In this document: piece after piece, positions 1-8,077 of the stretch
How positions within the stretch are numbered: position 1 is the stretch's first letter
Layout: each line of letters begins with the position of its first letter
Assembly (NCBI GenBank): GCA_035499355.1
Contig: DATJYZ010000024.1
Location: 1 to 32,039, forward strand
Reading direction: 5' to 3'
Origin: JAEUPI01 sp035499355
Lineage (GTDB): Bacteria; Pseudomonadota; Gammaproteobacteria; Burkholderiales; Burkholderiaceae_C
Length of the DNA stretch: 32,039 nucleotides
The notes under the pieces: generated by a model
Told to the model about the DNA's origin: nothing
Seen by the model: only the letters and a program-made list of their open reading frames with translations
Database searches by the model: none
Translations under genes and position numbers: made by a program

Positions 1-141
1 GAGCCCATCCTGGGTCCGGTGCTCGCGATGCCCGACGGCACTTTCAAACGGCTGAACTGGCTCGAGCGCGTGATGGTGCGGCTGCACCTCACCAACGCCA
101 AGTCGCTCGAGGCGCGCTACTACCACCCGGCCAGCCCCTGA
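1..141 (+). CDS. C-terminal end of an unrecognised protein (partial)
   Basis: The first 46 codons are open in frame 1 and end with TGA at 139-141, so the window begins inside a gene. The fragment is basic and rich in Arg, Leu and Tyr, ends in YYHPASP, and shows the G/C-rich third codon positions of the neighbouring real genes. I do not recognise the family from this tail. It converges on the minus-strand redoxin gene, with about 49 bases between the two stops. A 7-bp inverted repeat (169-175 with 185-191) lies in that gap but has no T-run, so it is only a weak bidirectional terminator candidate. Confidence 0.55.
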   Translation, partial: EPILGPVLAMPDGTFKRLNWLERVMVRLHLTNAKSLEARYYHPASP

Positions 142-190
142 GCCCGGCGTCGCAGCGTGCCAGCGCGCACGCGCGAAGCGCGGCCGCGCG

Positions 191-814
191 TCACCCGGCG
201 TAGCTCACCGCGCAGCCGAACGGCTCGGTGCTCGGCACCGCGACCTTGCGTCCGGCGAGCAGGTCTTCCAGCGCGGCGCGCACGTGGTTGTGCGACTCCG
301 CCACCTCCTTCGGGTCGCGCGACTCGCTGTCGTCGATGCCACCCGCGTACACCAGCGTGCCGTTGGCGGCGACGATGAACATGTGGTCGGCGGTGGTGGC
401 GCCGTAGGTGTGGCCCATGGTGCCGGGGTCGTCCATCAGCAAGGCGGTCGGCGCGCCGCCGCGCTGCCGGTTGAACGCATCGGCCTGCGCGGGCGGCAGG
501 TAGTCGCCGCGCGACGGGTGTGTCGACAGCACGCTCAGCCAGACCACGCCCTTGCCGGTGGCCCAGCGCTGCAGCTCGGGCATGCGGCCGCTGGCGTACT
601 GCGCGGCCGCGAACGGGCACGACGAGCTCGTCCACTCCAACACCACGACCTTGCCCTTGAACTCGGCCAGCGTGCGCTGCCGTCCGGTCACGTCGGGCGT
701 GCTGAACGCGGGCGCGCGTCGCCCCAGCTTGGCGGCCGCTGCCGGGTCGGCCGCTGCTTCGGCGCCGGACCAGAGCAGCGCCACGCCCGAGAACAGAAAG
801 CGTCGGCGGGTCAT
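191..814 (-). CDS. Exported thioredoxin-fold (redoxin/AhpC-TSA type) protein
   Basis: This is a 207-residue thioredoxin-fold protein. The start is the ATG at 814, preceded by a clear AGGAG ribosome binding site. The N-terminus TRRRFLF followed by a hydrophobic stretch and an Ala-rich cleavage region (about residues 2-22) looks like a Tat signal, so it probably acts in the periplasm. The domain covers about residues 30-190 and carries one active-site cysteine, C66 in SSSCPF, instead of a CXXC pair. A second cysteine, C201, sits at the extreme C-terminus in PFGCAVS, a position also conserved in related redoxins, and might act as a resolving cysteine. A thiol peroxidase or disulfide reductase role follows from the fold; the substrate is unknown. 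It is divergent from the NAD(P)-binding gene starting near 926. Confidence 0.8.
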   Translation of the reverse strand: MTRRRFLFSGVALLWSGAEAAADPAAAAKLGRRAPAFSTPDVTGRQRTLAEFKGKVVVLEWTSSSCPFAAAQYASGRMPELQRWATGKGVVWLSVLSTHPSRGDYLPPAQADAFNRQRGGAPTALLMDDPGTMGHTYGATTADHMFIVAANGTLVYAGGIDDSESRDPKEVAESHNHVRAALEDLLAGRKVAVPSTEPFGCAVSYAG

Positions 815-883
815 CGCTGCTCCTCGTTCGAACCGCGGGTGGGCGAACTGTAAAACCTCGGGTGGCAGCAGTGGGATCGCGGG

Positions 884-898
884 GCTTGTTTGACAAGC
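884..898 (+). promoter_or_regulatory. 15-bp palindrome overlapping a consensus -35 box
   Basis: GCTTGT-TTG-ACAAGC is a perfect 6+3+6 inverted repeat in the divergent gap between the redoxin and NAD(P)-binding genes. It contains TTGACA (890-895), an exact sigma-70 -35 hexamer. A weak -10 candidate, GTGAAT (914-919), follows at 18 bp, which would place transcription start close to the GTG at 926. The core TTGT-N3-ACAA has the same shape as the palindrome at 31248. Operator function is inferred from symmetry and position. Confidence 0.4.
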
Positions 899-925
899 GG
901 CCCGCCGCGGGCGGTGAATGCCGCA

Positions 926-1558
926 GTGAAGATCGTCGTCTTCGGCGCGGCCGGAGGCACGGGCCAGCAGCTGGTGGCCCAGGGCCTCGCCGCCGGCCAT
1001 CGGGTGACGGCATTCACGCGCCGGCCCGATGCGGTGGCAATGCGCCAGGGGCTCACCGTCGCCGTTGGCAGCACGCGTGACGCGAACGCCGTCGAGCGGG
1101 CGCTGGAAGGCTGCGACGCCGTGCTGAGCGCACTCGGCGGCCATCCACTGCGCCGGCGCGAGCAGGTGTGCGCCAGCGCGATGAGTCGGATCGTGCCGGC
1201 GATGACGCGCCTGGGCATCCGCCGGGTGCTCGCGCTGTCGACCTTCGGTGCCGGCGACTCGCGGGCGCAGGTGGGCTGGCTGGTGCGCCATCTGCTGTTC
1301 GGCCTGGTGCTGCGCAGCGAGGTGGCCGACAAGGAGGCGATGGAGGCGCAACTGCGCGCCAGTGCGCTCGAGTGGACCATCGTGCGCGTCGGCCTGCTCA
1401 GCGACGCGCCGCCGCGCGGCGGCTGGCGCGCGGCCGACGACGGCTCGATCCGCGGCATGGGCAAGATCGCGCGCGCCGACGTGGCGGCCTTCATGCTGGC
1501 GCAGATCGGCAGCCCCACCTGGCTGCGCCGCGCGCCGGTGGTGGTCGGGCTGGACTGA
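926..1558 (+). CDS. NAD(P)-binding (NmrA-like, atypical SDR) protein
   Basis: From GTG 926 this encodes 210 residues beginning VKIVVFGAAGGTG, which matches the usual MKIxVxGATGGTG start of NAD(P)H-binding proteins; the glycine motif falls at residues 7-13. The frame is open further upstream (TTG 890, GTG 914), but those starts would add an extension without family support, and none of the candidates has a good ribosome binding site. STFGAG follows strand 5 (about residues 110-116), as in atypical SDRs, and no YxxxK motif is visible, so it may be a reductase, epimerase-like protein or redox-sensing binder. The stop is followed after 2 bases by the methyltransferase ATG, so the two genes are almost certainly co-transcribed. 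Substrate unknown. Confidence 0.8.
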   Translation: MKIVVFGAAGGTGQQLVAQGLAAGHRVTAFTRRPDAVAMRQGLTVAVGSTRDANAVERALEGCDAVLSALGGHPLRRREQVCASAMSRIVPAMTRLGIRRVLALSTFGAGDSRAQVGWLVRHLLFGLVLRSEVADKEAMEAQLRASALEWTIVRVGLLSDAPPRGGWRAADDGSIRGMGKIARADVAAFMLAQIGSPTWLRRAPVVVGLD

Positions 1559-1560
1559 CA

Positions 1561-2259
1561 ATGCCGGGCACGATGAACGACGCCGATCGACCGCCCGTGC
1601 TGGCGCACCAGCGTTTCGTGGCCGACCGCAAGGCGTTCGAAGGGCTCGACCTGCGGGCGCGCTTCGAACGCATCCATGCCACCAACCTGTGGGGCGCGCC
1701 GACCTCGGTGTCGGGCCTCGGCTCGGAGCAGGCCGCCACGGCGCCGCTGGTGGCGGCGCTGCCCGCGCTGCTGCGCCGGCTGGGGGTGGGGTCGCTGCTC
1801 GATGCGCCGTGCGGCGACGCGTCGTGGATCCATCGCATCGGTCTGGACGTCGAGTACACCGGCGTCGACATCGTGCCGGCCATCGTCGAAGACCTGCAGC
1901 GCCGTGCCGCCGCCGGCGCGCTGAGCGGTCGCTACCTGCTGGCCGACATCACGCGCGACCCGCTGCCCCGCGCCGACGCCGTGCTGTGCCGCGACTGCCT
2001 GGTGCACCTGTCGTTCGCGCACATCGAGCGCGCGGTCGACAACCTACGCCGCTCCGGCGCGAGCTGGCTGATCACCACCACCTTTGCGGACTGGCAGGTC
2101 AACCGCGACTGCGACGACGGCGACTGGCGCGCGCTCAACCTCTGTCGGCCGCCGTTCGGCTGGCCCGCGCCGCTGGCGCTGGTCGACGAGCGCTGCGACG
2201 AGGCCGGCGGTGGCTGGCGCGACAAGAGCCTGGGCGTGTGGTCGCTGGCCGGGTTGTGA
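1561..2259 (+). CDS. Class I SAM-dependent methyltransferase
   Basis: The 232-residue product has the Rossmann motif I LLDAPCGDASW (about residues 79-89, a variant of DxxCGxG), an acidic residue ending strand 2 in YTGVDIVP (D103), and a motif near LCRDCLVHLS consistent with motif IV. This is the layout of small class I SAM methyltransferases. ATG 1561 begins two bases after the preceding stop; ATG 1573 (Met5) is an alternative. The target could be a small molecule or a sugar-like acceptor, and the sequence does not show which. Operon partner: the upstream NAD(P)-binding protein. Confidence 0.8.
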   Translation: MPGTMNDADRPPVLAHQRFVADRKAFEGLDLRARFERIHATNLWGAPTSVSGLGSEQAATAPLVAALPALLRRLGVGSLLDAPCGDASWIHRIGLDVEYTGVDIVPAIVEDLQRRAAAGALSGRYLLADITRDPLPRADAVLCRDCLVHLSFAHIERAVDNLRRSGASWLITTTFADWQVNRDCDDGDWRALNLCRPPFGWPAPLALVDERCDEAGGGWRDKSLGVWSLAGL

Positions 2260-2323
2260 GCAGCACCGACGCCGGCTTGTCCTTACACTCGCGCGCACAC
2301 CGCAACGACTTCGGGAGACGCGC

Positions 2324-2743
2324 ATGGCCGATTCCGCCACCGCATGGCTCAACGTCTGGGTGCCGCGCGCACAAGGGCTGCTGCGCATCGTGGTCGGCTA
2401 CCTGTTCCTGCTGCACGGGTCGGCCAAGCTGTTCAAGGTGCCGCACGTCGCGATGTTCGACAACCTGCAGCTGATGTCGCTGATCGGCCTGGCCGGCGTC
2501 ATCGAGGTCGTGGGCAGCGTGCTGCTGCTGATCGGCCTGTTCACGCGGCCGGTGGCGTTCATCCTCTCGGGCGAGATGGCGGCGGCGTATTTCATGGCCC
2601 ACGCGGTGCAGGGCCACGTGCTGGTGCCGATGCTCAACCAGGGCGAGAGCGCCGTGCTGTTCTGCTTCGTCTTCCTGTTCTTCGCCGCAGCCGGTGCCGG
2701 TGCGTGGGGCGTCGACACCATGCGCGCTGCGCCGCGCACTTGA
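2324..2743 (+). CDS. DoxX family inner-membrane protein
   Basis: This encodes 139 residues with about four hydrophobic helices (roughly 18-36, 48-70, 76-94 and 108-128). The first helix ends in LFLLHGSAKLF, the usual DoxX family signature, followed by the GLAGVIEVVGS and GLFTRPVAF blocks. It is therefore an integral inner-membrane protein of the DoxX/YphA type; members have been linked to redox or thiol metabolism, but most have no proven reaction. ATG 2324 is preceded by a GGGAGA-like ribosome binding site (2313-2318). The gene follows the methyltransferase after 64 bases and may have its own promoter, although I see no convincing -35/-10 pair. Confidence 0.85.
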   Translation: MADSATAWLNVWVPRAQGLLRIVVGYLFLLHGSAKLFKVPHVAMFDNLQLMSLIGLAGVIEVVGSVLLLIGLFTRPVAFILSGEMAAAYFMAHAVQGHVLVPMLNQGESAVLFCFVFLFFAAAGAGAWGVDTMRAAPRT

Positions 2744-3018
2744 CCGGGGGCACGGTCGGCGTCACGACCGCAGCCTGGGGCTGGGCCGCACGGCGGCCGC
2801 ACGTACGCGCGGCTTGACGACCCCGCGACAGCGCTGTCATCGATGGCCGAGCCGGTGGCCTTGGGGGAATCCCCTGCGGGCTTGTCCGGTGTTGCGAGGC
2901 CACCGAATCCGGCTGGCCTCGCGGCGCGAAGTGAGCCCACAATCGCCGTCTGCGAACGGTGCTCAGGCAACGGCCGGCACCCCGCTCGAACAGGCCCGCC
3001 GAGGAGAAGGGCGCTCTC
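2744..3018. other. Non-coding gap with palindrome and competing hairpins
   Basis: This 275-base gap shows no convincing gene. It holds a perfect 12-bp palindrome, GACAGCGCTGTC (2827-2838), a few bases after TTGACG (2814-2819), which could be a -35 box. It also holds two mutually exclusive 9-bp pairings: 2853-2861 with 2897-2905 (enclosing GGGGAATCCCC), or 2894-2902 with 2914-2922. An RNA leader that switches fold is possible but unproven. A good ribosome binding site for the next gene lies at 3001-3010. Confidence 0.35.
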
Positions 3019-3345
3019 GTGTACGTGCGCGACATCAACACCACGCTGCCGCTGTGGAAGGAACACGGGCAGCGCCTGGTCACCGGGCTGGCCGCGGTGT
3101 CGCCGCGCCTGGTGCAGATGATCGGCGCCTTCGAGCGCGCGCTGCGCGGCACGCCGCCGGCCCCGGCGCAGGCGTTGTGTGCGCGCATCCGCGCCGTGCG
3201 CCACAAGCAGGATCTGTGGCATCTGCGCGCCGACATCTATGCGCTGGTCAGGCAGACCTACGACCGCTGGGAGGCGCAGTTGCGCATCGACGAGCTCGAC
3301 GAGCTGTTCGACTTCACACGCCCGCGCGTGCCGTTCACGCCATAG
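3019..3345 (+). CDS. Conserved-looking hypothetical protein, 108 aa
   Basis: GTG 3019 is preceded by a purine-rich GAGGAGAAGG (3001-3010) at suitable spacing, which selects it over the more upstream GTG 2959. Codon third positions are almost all G or C, as in true genes here. The 108-residue product is mainly helical, with many Arg, Leu, Trp and Tyr residues and no signal peptide or membrane segment. Its C-terminus is acidic then aromatic (DELDELFDF), ending RPRVPFTP. I do not recognise a family. It stands alone between two gaps of about 270 bases, so context gives no function. Confidence 0.6.
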   Translation: MYVRDINTTLPLWKEHGQRLVTGLAAVSPRLVQMIGAFERALRGTPPAPAQALCARIRAVRHKQDLWHLRADIYALVRQTYDRWEAQLRIDELDELFDFTRPRVPFTP

Positions 3346-3379
3346 GCGGCCCGCCGTCCGACGTGGGGCCGCCCTCACC

Positions 3380-3520
3380 GTGCGGCAGCAGGGCACGCTG
3401 GTCGACCTGATCGCCCTCGGCCTGCTGCTGGCTGGCATCGGCCAGCCGGTGTCGATCTGCAAGGTCGGGCTGCCCAGGCCGGGCGCGGTGTGGATCGGCG
3501 GTCTGATCCGGGTCGACTAA
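3380..3520 (+). CDS. Possible 46-aa small membrane protein
   Basis: GTG 3380 to TAA 3520 is a short frame whose third codon positions are nearly all G or C, as in real genes of this window. The product has one hydrophobic stretch, LVDLIALGLLLAGIG (about residues 7-21), followed by Gly/Pro-rich sequence. The only ribosome-binding-site candidate, GGGG near 3364, is far from the start. It may be a real small protein, a remnant of a longer gene, or chance. Downstream, 3521-3608 contains only an imperfect GC-rich inverted repeat (about 3533-3558) without a T-run. Confidence 0.3.
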   Translation: MRQQGTLVDLIALGLLLAGIGQPVSICKVGLPRPGAVWIGGLIRVD

Positions 3521-3608
3521 GGGTTTGCGCGGCCTGCGCGGGCGGGCTCCCGCAGGGCGGCGGTCGAGACGCGTCGGCGATACTGGCGACGATCCACCGG
3601 AGGGAAGC

Positions 3609-4751
3609 ATGAGCAACTCGAGTCGGGCGGTCGCCTTCGCGATCGTCGCGGTCATGGGCACGGGGTCGACCATCGCTGGCGGCAAGCACTATCCGCCACC
3701 ACCGCCCAATCCGCCGCCGCTGCCGCTCGAAGTCGTCGTCACGCCGACGCTGTCCAGCGTGACCCGTGCGCAAACCAGCCTGACGACGTTTGCCCAGTAC
3801 ACGGTCAGCATCAGGAATCCCAACACTTGGGGGCTCGGCCTGGTTCAGGGCCAGTTCACGGCGTCGACGAACGTGCTGCCCACGGGAACCGGCGCGGCAG
3901 CCTTCTTCTCGTCTGACAACACGCTGTGCACCATCGCGCCGACGTCGGTCACGATCACCTGCACCGTGCCCGACCTGCTGCCCGGGGCCAGCATCACGCC
4001 CTTCACGGTGACGGTTGCGGCGCCGCCGTCCACGACGACACCGAGCGGCGGGCAGATTGACTTCACCTACCAGGGCAGCGCACGCTTCAACAAGGACAAC
4101 GACTTCGACGCCGACGACCCCGTCGTCTCAACGCCGGCCGCGACGGTCTCGACGGCACTGACCGATCCGAACCCGACCACGGTTTCGACCGTGCTGCCGG
4201 AGGCCACCGGTGGCACGGTGTACACCGGCACGGAGGGCGGCGCCGCGACGTGTGACCAGCCATGGGTGAGCATCACCCAGGTGCCCAAGGCGGCCATCGT
4301 CAATCTGGACTTGACGACGTTGACGGCCGAGAAGCCGATCTGCGCCTCCGGCAGTTGCGAGTTCTTTGCGGCGCTCAAGATACCGGGCACGTTCGGGACC
4401 ACCACCTCACCGCCCTCGGAGCTGCTGGTCATCACGCTGCGTCGCGACCGTTGCACGATCGAGGGCCGCGGCATCATCGGCAAGGCGCTGCAGATCCTCG
4501 ACGAGAACGTCCTGTACCGGGGCGCGACGACCGCAGGCGTCGAGGACTCGCAGTACGTGAAGGTCCTCCCCTGCCGGATCACGGGCGGACCGGTGGCGGC
4601 GACCGCCACTGCGCCGGGCAGACCCTGCGTCGCCTCCCGCAAGGTCTACACGATCTTCAATCTGCCGGATGTGCCCAACAAATGGGACTACCTCGGCGAC
4701 CACGAGTGGACCATCTGGGCCAACGACAACGGCAAATACGCGAACTACTAG
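3609..4751 (+). CDS. Secreted proline-rich protein with Ig-like/DUF11-like region
   Basis: The 380-residue product starts at ATG 3609 behind a GGAGGGAAG ribosome binding site. A signal peptide (about residues 1-23, with core VAFAIVAVMG) is followed by a short proline run (about 29-39). Residues 40-140 alternate Thr/Ser/Val-rich strands with FAQYTVSIRNP and a CTIAP...TCTVPDLLPG segment, as in DUF11/Ig-like surface repeats. The C-terminal half has several cysteines (CDQPW, CASGSC, RDRCTIEG, LPCRI) and probably forms disulfides outside the cytoplasm. Codon choice is less strictly G/C-ended than in the flanking genes, which may mean later acquisition. The gene ends 3 bases before the end of the convergent cyclase gene. 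Function unknown. Confidence 0.75.
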   Translation: MSNSSRAVAFAIVAVMGTGSTIAGGKHYPPPPPNPPPLPLEVVVTPTLSSVTRAQTSLTTFAQYTVSIRNPNTWGLGLVQGQFTASTNVLPTGTGAAAFFSSDNTLCTIAPTSVTITCTVPDLLPGASITPFTVTVAAPPSTTTPSGGQIDFTYQGSARFNKDNDFDADDPVVSTPAATVSTALTDPNPTTVSTVLPEATGGTVYTGTEGGAATCDQPWVSITQVPKAAIVNLDLTTLTAEKPICASGSCEFFAALKIPGTFGTTTSPPSELLVITLRRDRCTIEGRGIIGKALQILDENVLYRGATTAGVEDSQYVKVLPCRITGGPVAATATAPGRPCVASRKVYTIFNLPDVPNKWDYLGDHEWTIWANDNGKYANY

Positions 4752-4754
4752 GTA

Positions 4755-7700
4755 CTAGGTCGCGTCGGCCAATCGCGACGCGGCCCAGGCGGTTGCACGG
4801 CCAGTGGACACCACGTCGCCTTTGGCGTCGTAGATTCCGATTGCCGTCTCGATTGCGCGGCGAGCTTCGCCACGCCGCCCGGCTTGCAACAGGACAGCGG
4901 CGAGCTCGGACAGGCAGTCGGCCTGCATCTGCGGCGCGTCGCTGTGCTGTGACATCTCGACGGCCGACTGCGCCAGCGCTTCGGCTGCCTGCAGATCGCC
5001 GCCGCGGGCGATGATCGGCGCGCGGATCGAGCGCCACAGGGCCTGCGACTCCATGTCGTCGTCCGCGGTGGCGTCCTCGGCGACGCGCGAGAAGGCGAGC
5101 GCCTCTTCGTCGCGGCCCTGGTCGCGGACGACGCGCGACAACAGCGCAGCCATCGTCGACAGGAAGAAGGTCTCACCGGAGCGAGCGAGGAACGCATAGT
5201 CGGGCATGGCGTCGCGCTCCGCGGCGGCAAGGTCCCCGGCCAGAAGCTCGACCAGCAGCATGTCGATCGCCGTCGATGCGGCATTGACGCCCTGACCGAG
5301 TTCGCGCAGCAACGAGCGGCCGCGTCGATAGAGGCCCCGCGCCCGCTCGAATTCGCCACGCATGGCATGCAATTGCGCCAGCGTGCACAGGATCTTGCTC
5401 TCCGCCTGCCGATCGCTCACGCCGTCGGAGATCAGTTGCTCACACAAGCGGATGGCGTCAGGCACCGGCGTCGGACCGAGCAAGGTGCTGCTCGAGAGCC
5501 CGACTGCGTTGCGCGCGATGATGCGTTCATCGCCGACCAACCGCGCATGGGTCATCGCGCGGCTCACCGCATCGGTGGATTGCTGGTACTGCGCCGCCAT
5601 TCCGTAGACCACCCCGATCAGCCGCCAGGCCCGCGCCAGTTCGAGCTGGGCGCCCTCGGCCTCGAACCAGGGTATGGACTTCTTCGCGATGCGCAGCGCG
5701 TCGTCGCTCGAGTAGCCCGGTTCGGCGCTGCCCAGTCCGACACGGACGCGCAACAGCTCCGCGAACATCGCGATGCGCCGGTTGCCCGCGCTCTCGGCAC
5801 CGGCCTGCGCTTCGCTGAGCACCGTGCGCGCTCGGGCGAAGTTGCCCAGATCGATCAAGACCTCGCCGAACTCGGGCAACAGCTGCAGGCGCATCGGGCT
5901 CCCGCGACCGAGCAGGTCGATCGCGCGCCGGTAGAGGTTGGCGGCGGCGTGCATGTCACCGCGTGCTGACGCGCGCCGGGCTGCGGCTGAGAGCCGCTGC
6001 GCGCCGTCGATTCCGATGGCGACGCCCGACTCGTCCAGCGGCCCGAGCTCGCACAGGTACCGGTGTGCCTGCTCGAGGTGGTAGCCGAGAATTTCCTGGA
6101 ACTCGAGCGCACGATCGCGGTTGGCATTGACCTTGTCACCCCAGCGCACGAAATCGATGTGCAGCTGCGCGCGTGTACGCTTGAGCAAAGCGTTGTAGAC
6201 GGTATCGCGCACCAGCTGGTGGTGGAAGCGATAACGCGCACTGGCATCGACGCTGAACGACAGATGGACGAACTGCTTGCGCGTCAACGAGGCCAGATGC
6301 TCGTCGAGTGAACCTCGAACGGCTTCGGGCGCGAGCTCGGCCAGCCCGATCTGCGGAAACTCCAGGCCCATCACCGACGCCGGCTCGACCGTCGCGCGTT
6401 CCGCGCGGTCGAGCTGATCGAGCCGCGCTTCGAGCAGCGCATGGATGGTGGGCGGCACGTCGATGTCGACGGCCGCCTGCGTGCGCACCCAGCGCCCGCC
6501 GGCCTCGATCAGCGTGCCGCGATCGATCAGCATCGACAGCAGCTGCTCGACGTACAGCGGGTTGCCCTCGGCGGTCTGCACGATGCGCCTCAGCACGTCC
6601 GGCGGCAGCCCGGCGCCGCCGAGCAGGTTGGTCGCCACCTGTACCGCCGCATCGTCGCTCAACGGCCGCAGCACCACGCGTGCCGCGCCCGCCTGCTCGC
6701 CCCAGTGCGGGCGTTCCTCCAGCAGATCGTGGCGCGCGGTCGCCAGCAGCAAGACCGGCGCGTCCGTGGACGTCGACAGCACGTGTTCCAGCAGGTCGAA
6801 GAACGCCGGCTCCGCCCAGTGGATGTCGTCGATCAGCGCGACCACGGGCGCCCGTGCGGCCAGGATCTCCAGCACCTTGCGCGCAGCCCAATAGACCTCG
6901 TGCAGCGGAAAGGCTGCGCTGCTCAGGCCGGTGGCCGCTGCCACCCGGTCGACGACGTCGCGGTCACCGAGGAAGCCCAGCAGCTTGGCGTGCGCCACGG
7001 CGGGCTTGTCGTCGTCCGAGATGCCGGCGGCACCGAGCATCACCCGCAGCGGCCAGAACGTGATGCCGTCGCCGTACGGCAGGCAACGCCCTCGCAACAC
7101 CGTCGCACCGGCGGCGACGCGCGTGACCACCTCATGCGCCAGCCGCGACTTGCCGACTCCGGCGTCGCCGACCACCGTGACCATGCGGGTGCACGCGCCG
7201 TCTACCGCTTCACGGTAGGCGCGCGCGATCTGCGCCAGCTCGGCGTCGCGGCCGACGATCGGCGTGTCGCTGCGGCGCACGTTGCCGTCCAGGCCCGGCG
7301 CGCTGACCAGCCGGTAGGCGCTTACGCGCTGCGCCTTGCCCTTGAGCTCCAAGGGCTCGACCGGCTCGGCCTCGACCGCGTCGCGTACCAATCGGTAGGT
7401 GACGTCGCCGAGGTAGATCTGGTTCTCCGGCGCAGCCTGCTCCAGGCGGGCAGCCACGTTGACCGCGTCGCCGGTGGCGAGCTTCTGGCTGGCGCCCGGG
7501 TCGTCGTTGGCCACCACCTCGCCGGTGTTGACGCCGGTGCGGTTGGCCAGCGTGACGCCGTAGCGGGCGCGTAGATCCTCGTTGACCCGGGCCAGCGCGC
7601 TGCGCATCCCCGCCGCCGCGCGCACCGCGCGCAGCGCGTCATCCTCATGCGCACGCGGCAGGCCGAACACCGCCATGATGGCGTCGCCGATGTACTTCTC

Positions 7701-7955
7701 CACCTTGCCGCCGTGGCGCGCGATCTCGGCGGCCATCGCGTCGAAGTAGCGCTCCTTGACCTCGTGCAGCGCCTCGGCGTCGAGCGCCTCGCCCAGCGCC
7801 GTCGAGCCCTTCAAGTCGCTGAACACGATGGTGACCGTCTTGCGGACCTCGTGCACCGGCAGTGGCGGCGGCGCGGCGACCAGTGGCGTGCCGCAGTAAC
7901 CACACAAACGGAACTTGGGCGGGTTCTCTTCGCCGCAACCAGGACATCGAATCAT
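4755..7955 (-). CDS. Class III adenylate cyclase with AAA ATPase and TPR region
   Basis: This is a 1066-residue multidomain signalling protein. Residues 4-21 form a CXXC...CXXC zinc ribbon (C4, C7, C18, C21). Residues about 38-215 are a class III nucleotide cyclase domain with both metal aspartates (D47 in FSDLKGST, D91 in YIGDAIMAVFG), an adenine-selecting Lys/Asp pair (K87, D163) and the transition-state pair N166/R170 in NVAARLEQ, so it looks active and ATP-specific. An AAA/STAND-like ATPase follows, with Walker A GDAGVGKS (263-270) and Walker B VVALIDDIHW (371-380). The rest, to about 1050, is helical TPR-like repeats that probably bind a partner. No membrane segment is seen. The start ATG 7955 has only a weak ribosome binding site. 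It is divergent from a cyclic-nucleotide-binding protein gene 122 bases away, suggesting a producer/receiver pair. Confidence 0.9.
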   Translation of the reverse strand: MIRCPGCGEENPPKFRLCGYCGTPLVAAPPPLPVHEVRKTVTIVFSDLKGSTALGEALDAEALHEVKERYFDAMAAEIARHGGKVEKYIGDAIMAVFGLPRAHEDDALRAVRAAAGMRSALARVNEDLRARYGVTLANRTGVNTGEVVANDDPGASQKLATGDAVNVAARLEQAAPENQIYLGDVTYRLVRDAVEAEPVEPLELKGKAQRVSAYRLVSAPGLDGNVRRSDTPIVGRDAELAQIARAYREAVDGACTRMVTVVGDAGVGKSRLAHEVVTRVAAGATVLRGRCLPYGDGITFWPLRVMLGAAGISDDDKPAVAHAKLLGFLGDRDVVDRVAAATGLSSAAFPLHEVYWAARKVLEILAARAPVVALIDDIHWAEPAFFDLLEHVLSTSTDAPVLLLATARHDLLEERPHWGEQAGAARVVLRPLSDDAAVQVATNLLGGAGLPPDVLRRIVQTAEGNPLYVEQLLSMLIDRGTLIEAGGRWVRTQAAVDIDVPPTIHALLEARLDQLDRAERATVEPASVMGLEFPQIGLAELAPEAVRGSLDEHLASLTRKQFVHLSFSVDASARYRFHHQLVRDTVYNALLKRTRAQLHIDFVRWGDKVNANRDRALEFQEILGYHLEQAHRYLCELGPLDESGVAIGIDGAQRLSAAARRASARGDMHAAANLYRRAIDLLGRGSPMRLQLLPEFGEVLIDLGNFARARTVLSEAQAGAESAGNRRIAMFAELLRVRVGLGSAEPGYSSDDALRIAKKSIPWFEAEGAQLELARAWRLIGVVYGMAAQYQQSTDAVSRAMTHARLVGDERIIARNAVGLSSSTLLGPTPVPDAIRLCEQLISDGVSDRQAESKILCTLAQLHAMRGEFERARGLYRRGRSLLRELGQGVNAASTAIDMLLVELLAGDLAAAERDAMPDYAFLARSGETFFLSTMAALLSRVVRDQGRDEEALAFSRVAEDATADDDMESQALWRSIRAPIIARGGDLQAAEALAQSAVEMSQHSDAPQMQADCLSELAAVLLQAGRRGEARRAIETAIGIYDAKGDVVSTGRATAWAASRLADAT

Positions 7956-8077
7956 CGGTGTCGAAGTCTAGAGGACGCTCGGCCGCTGTCGCCGGAGCGC
8001 GTCAGTCCGCACCGGGGCCACGGGGTGCGGCAGCGGCAAGGGTCGCGGGGGATCCCTGCGGCCGTTACGATCCGAGG

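Noticed and set aside
7956..8077. A Crp binding site between the cyclase and cyclic-nucleotide-binding genes.
   Set aside because: No TGTGA-N6-TCACA-like palindrome is visible; only short GC-rich inverted repeats and a TACGAT (8066-8071) with no matching -35 box.
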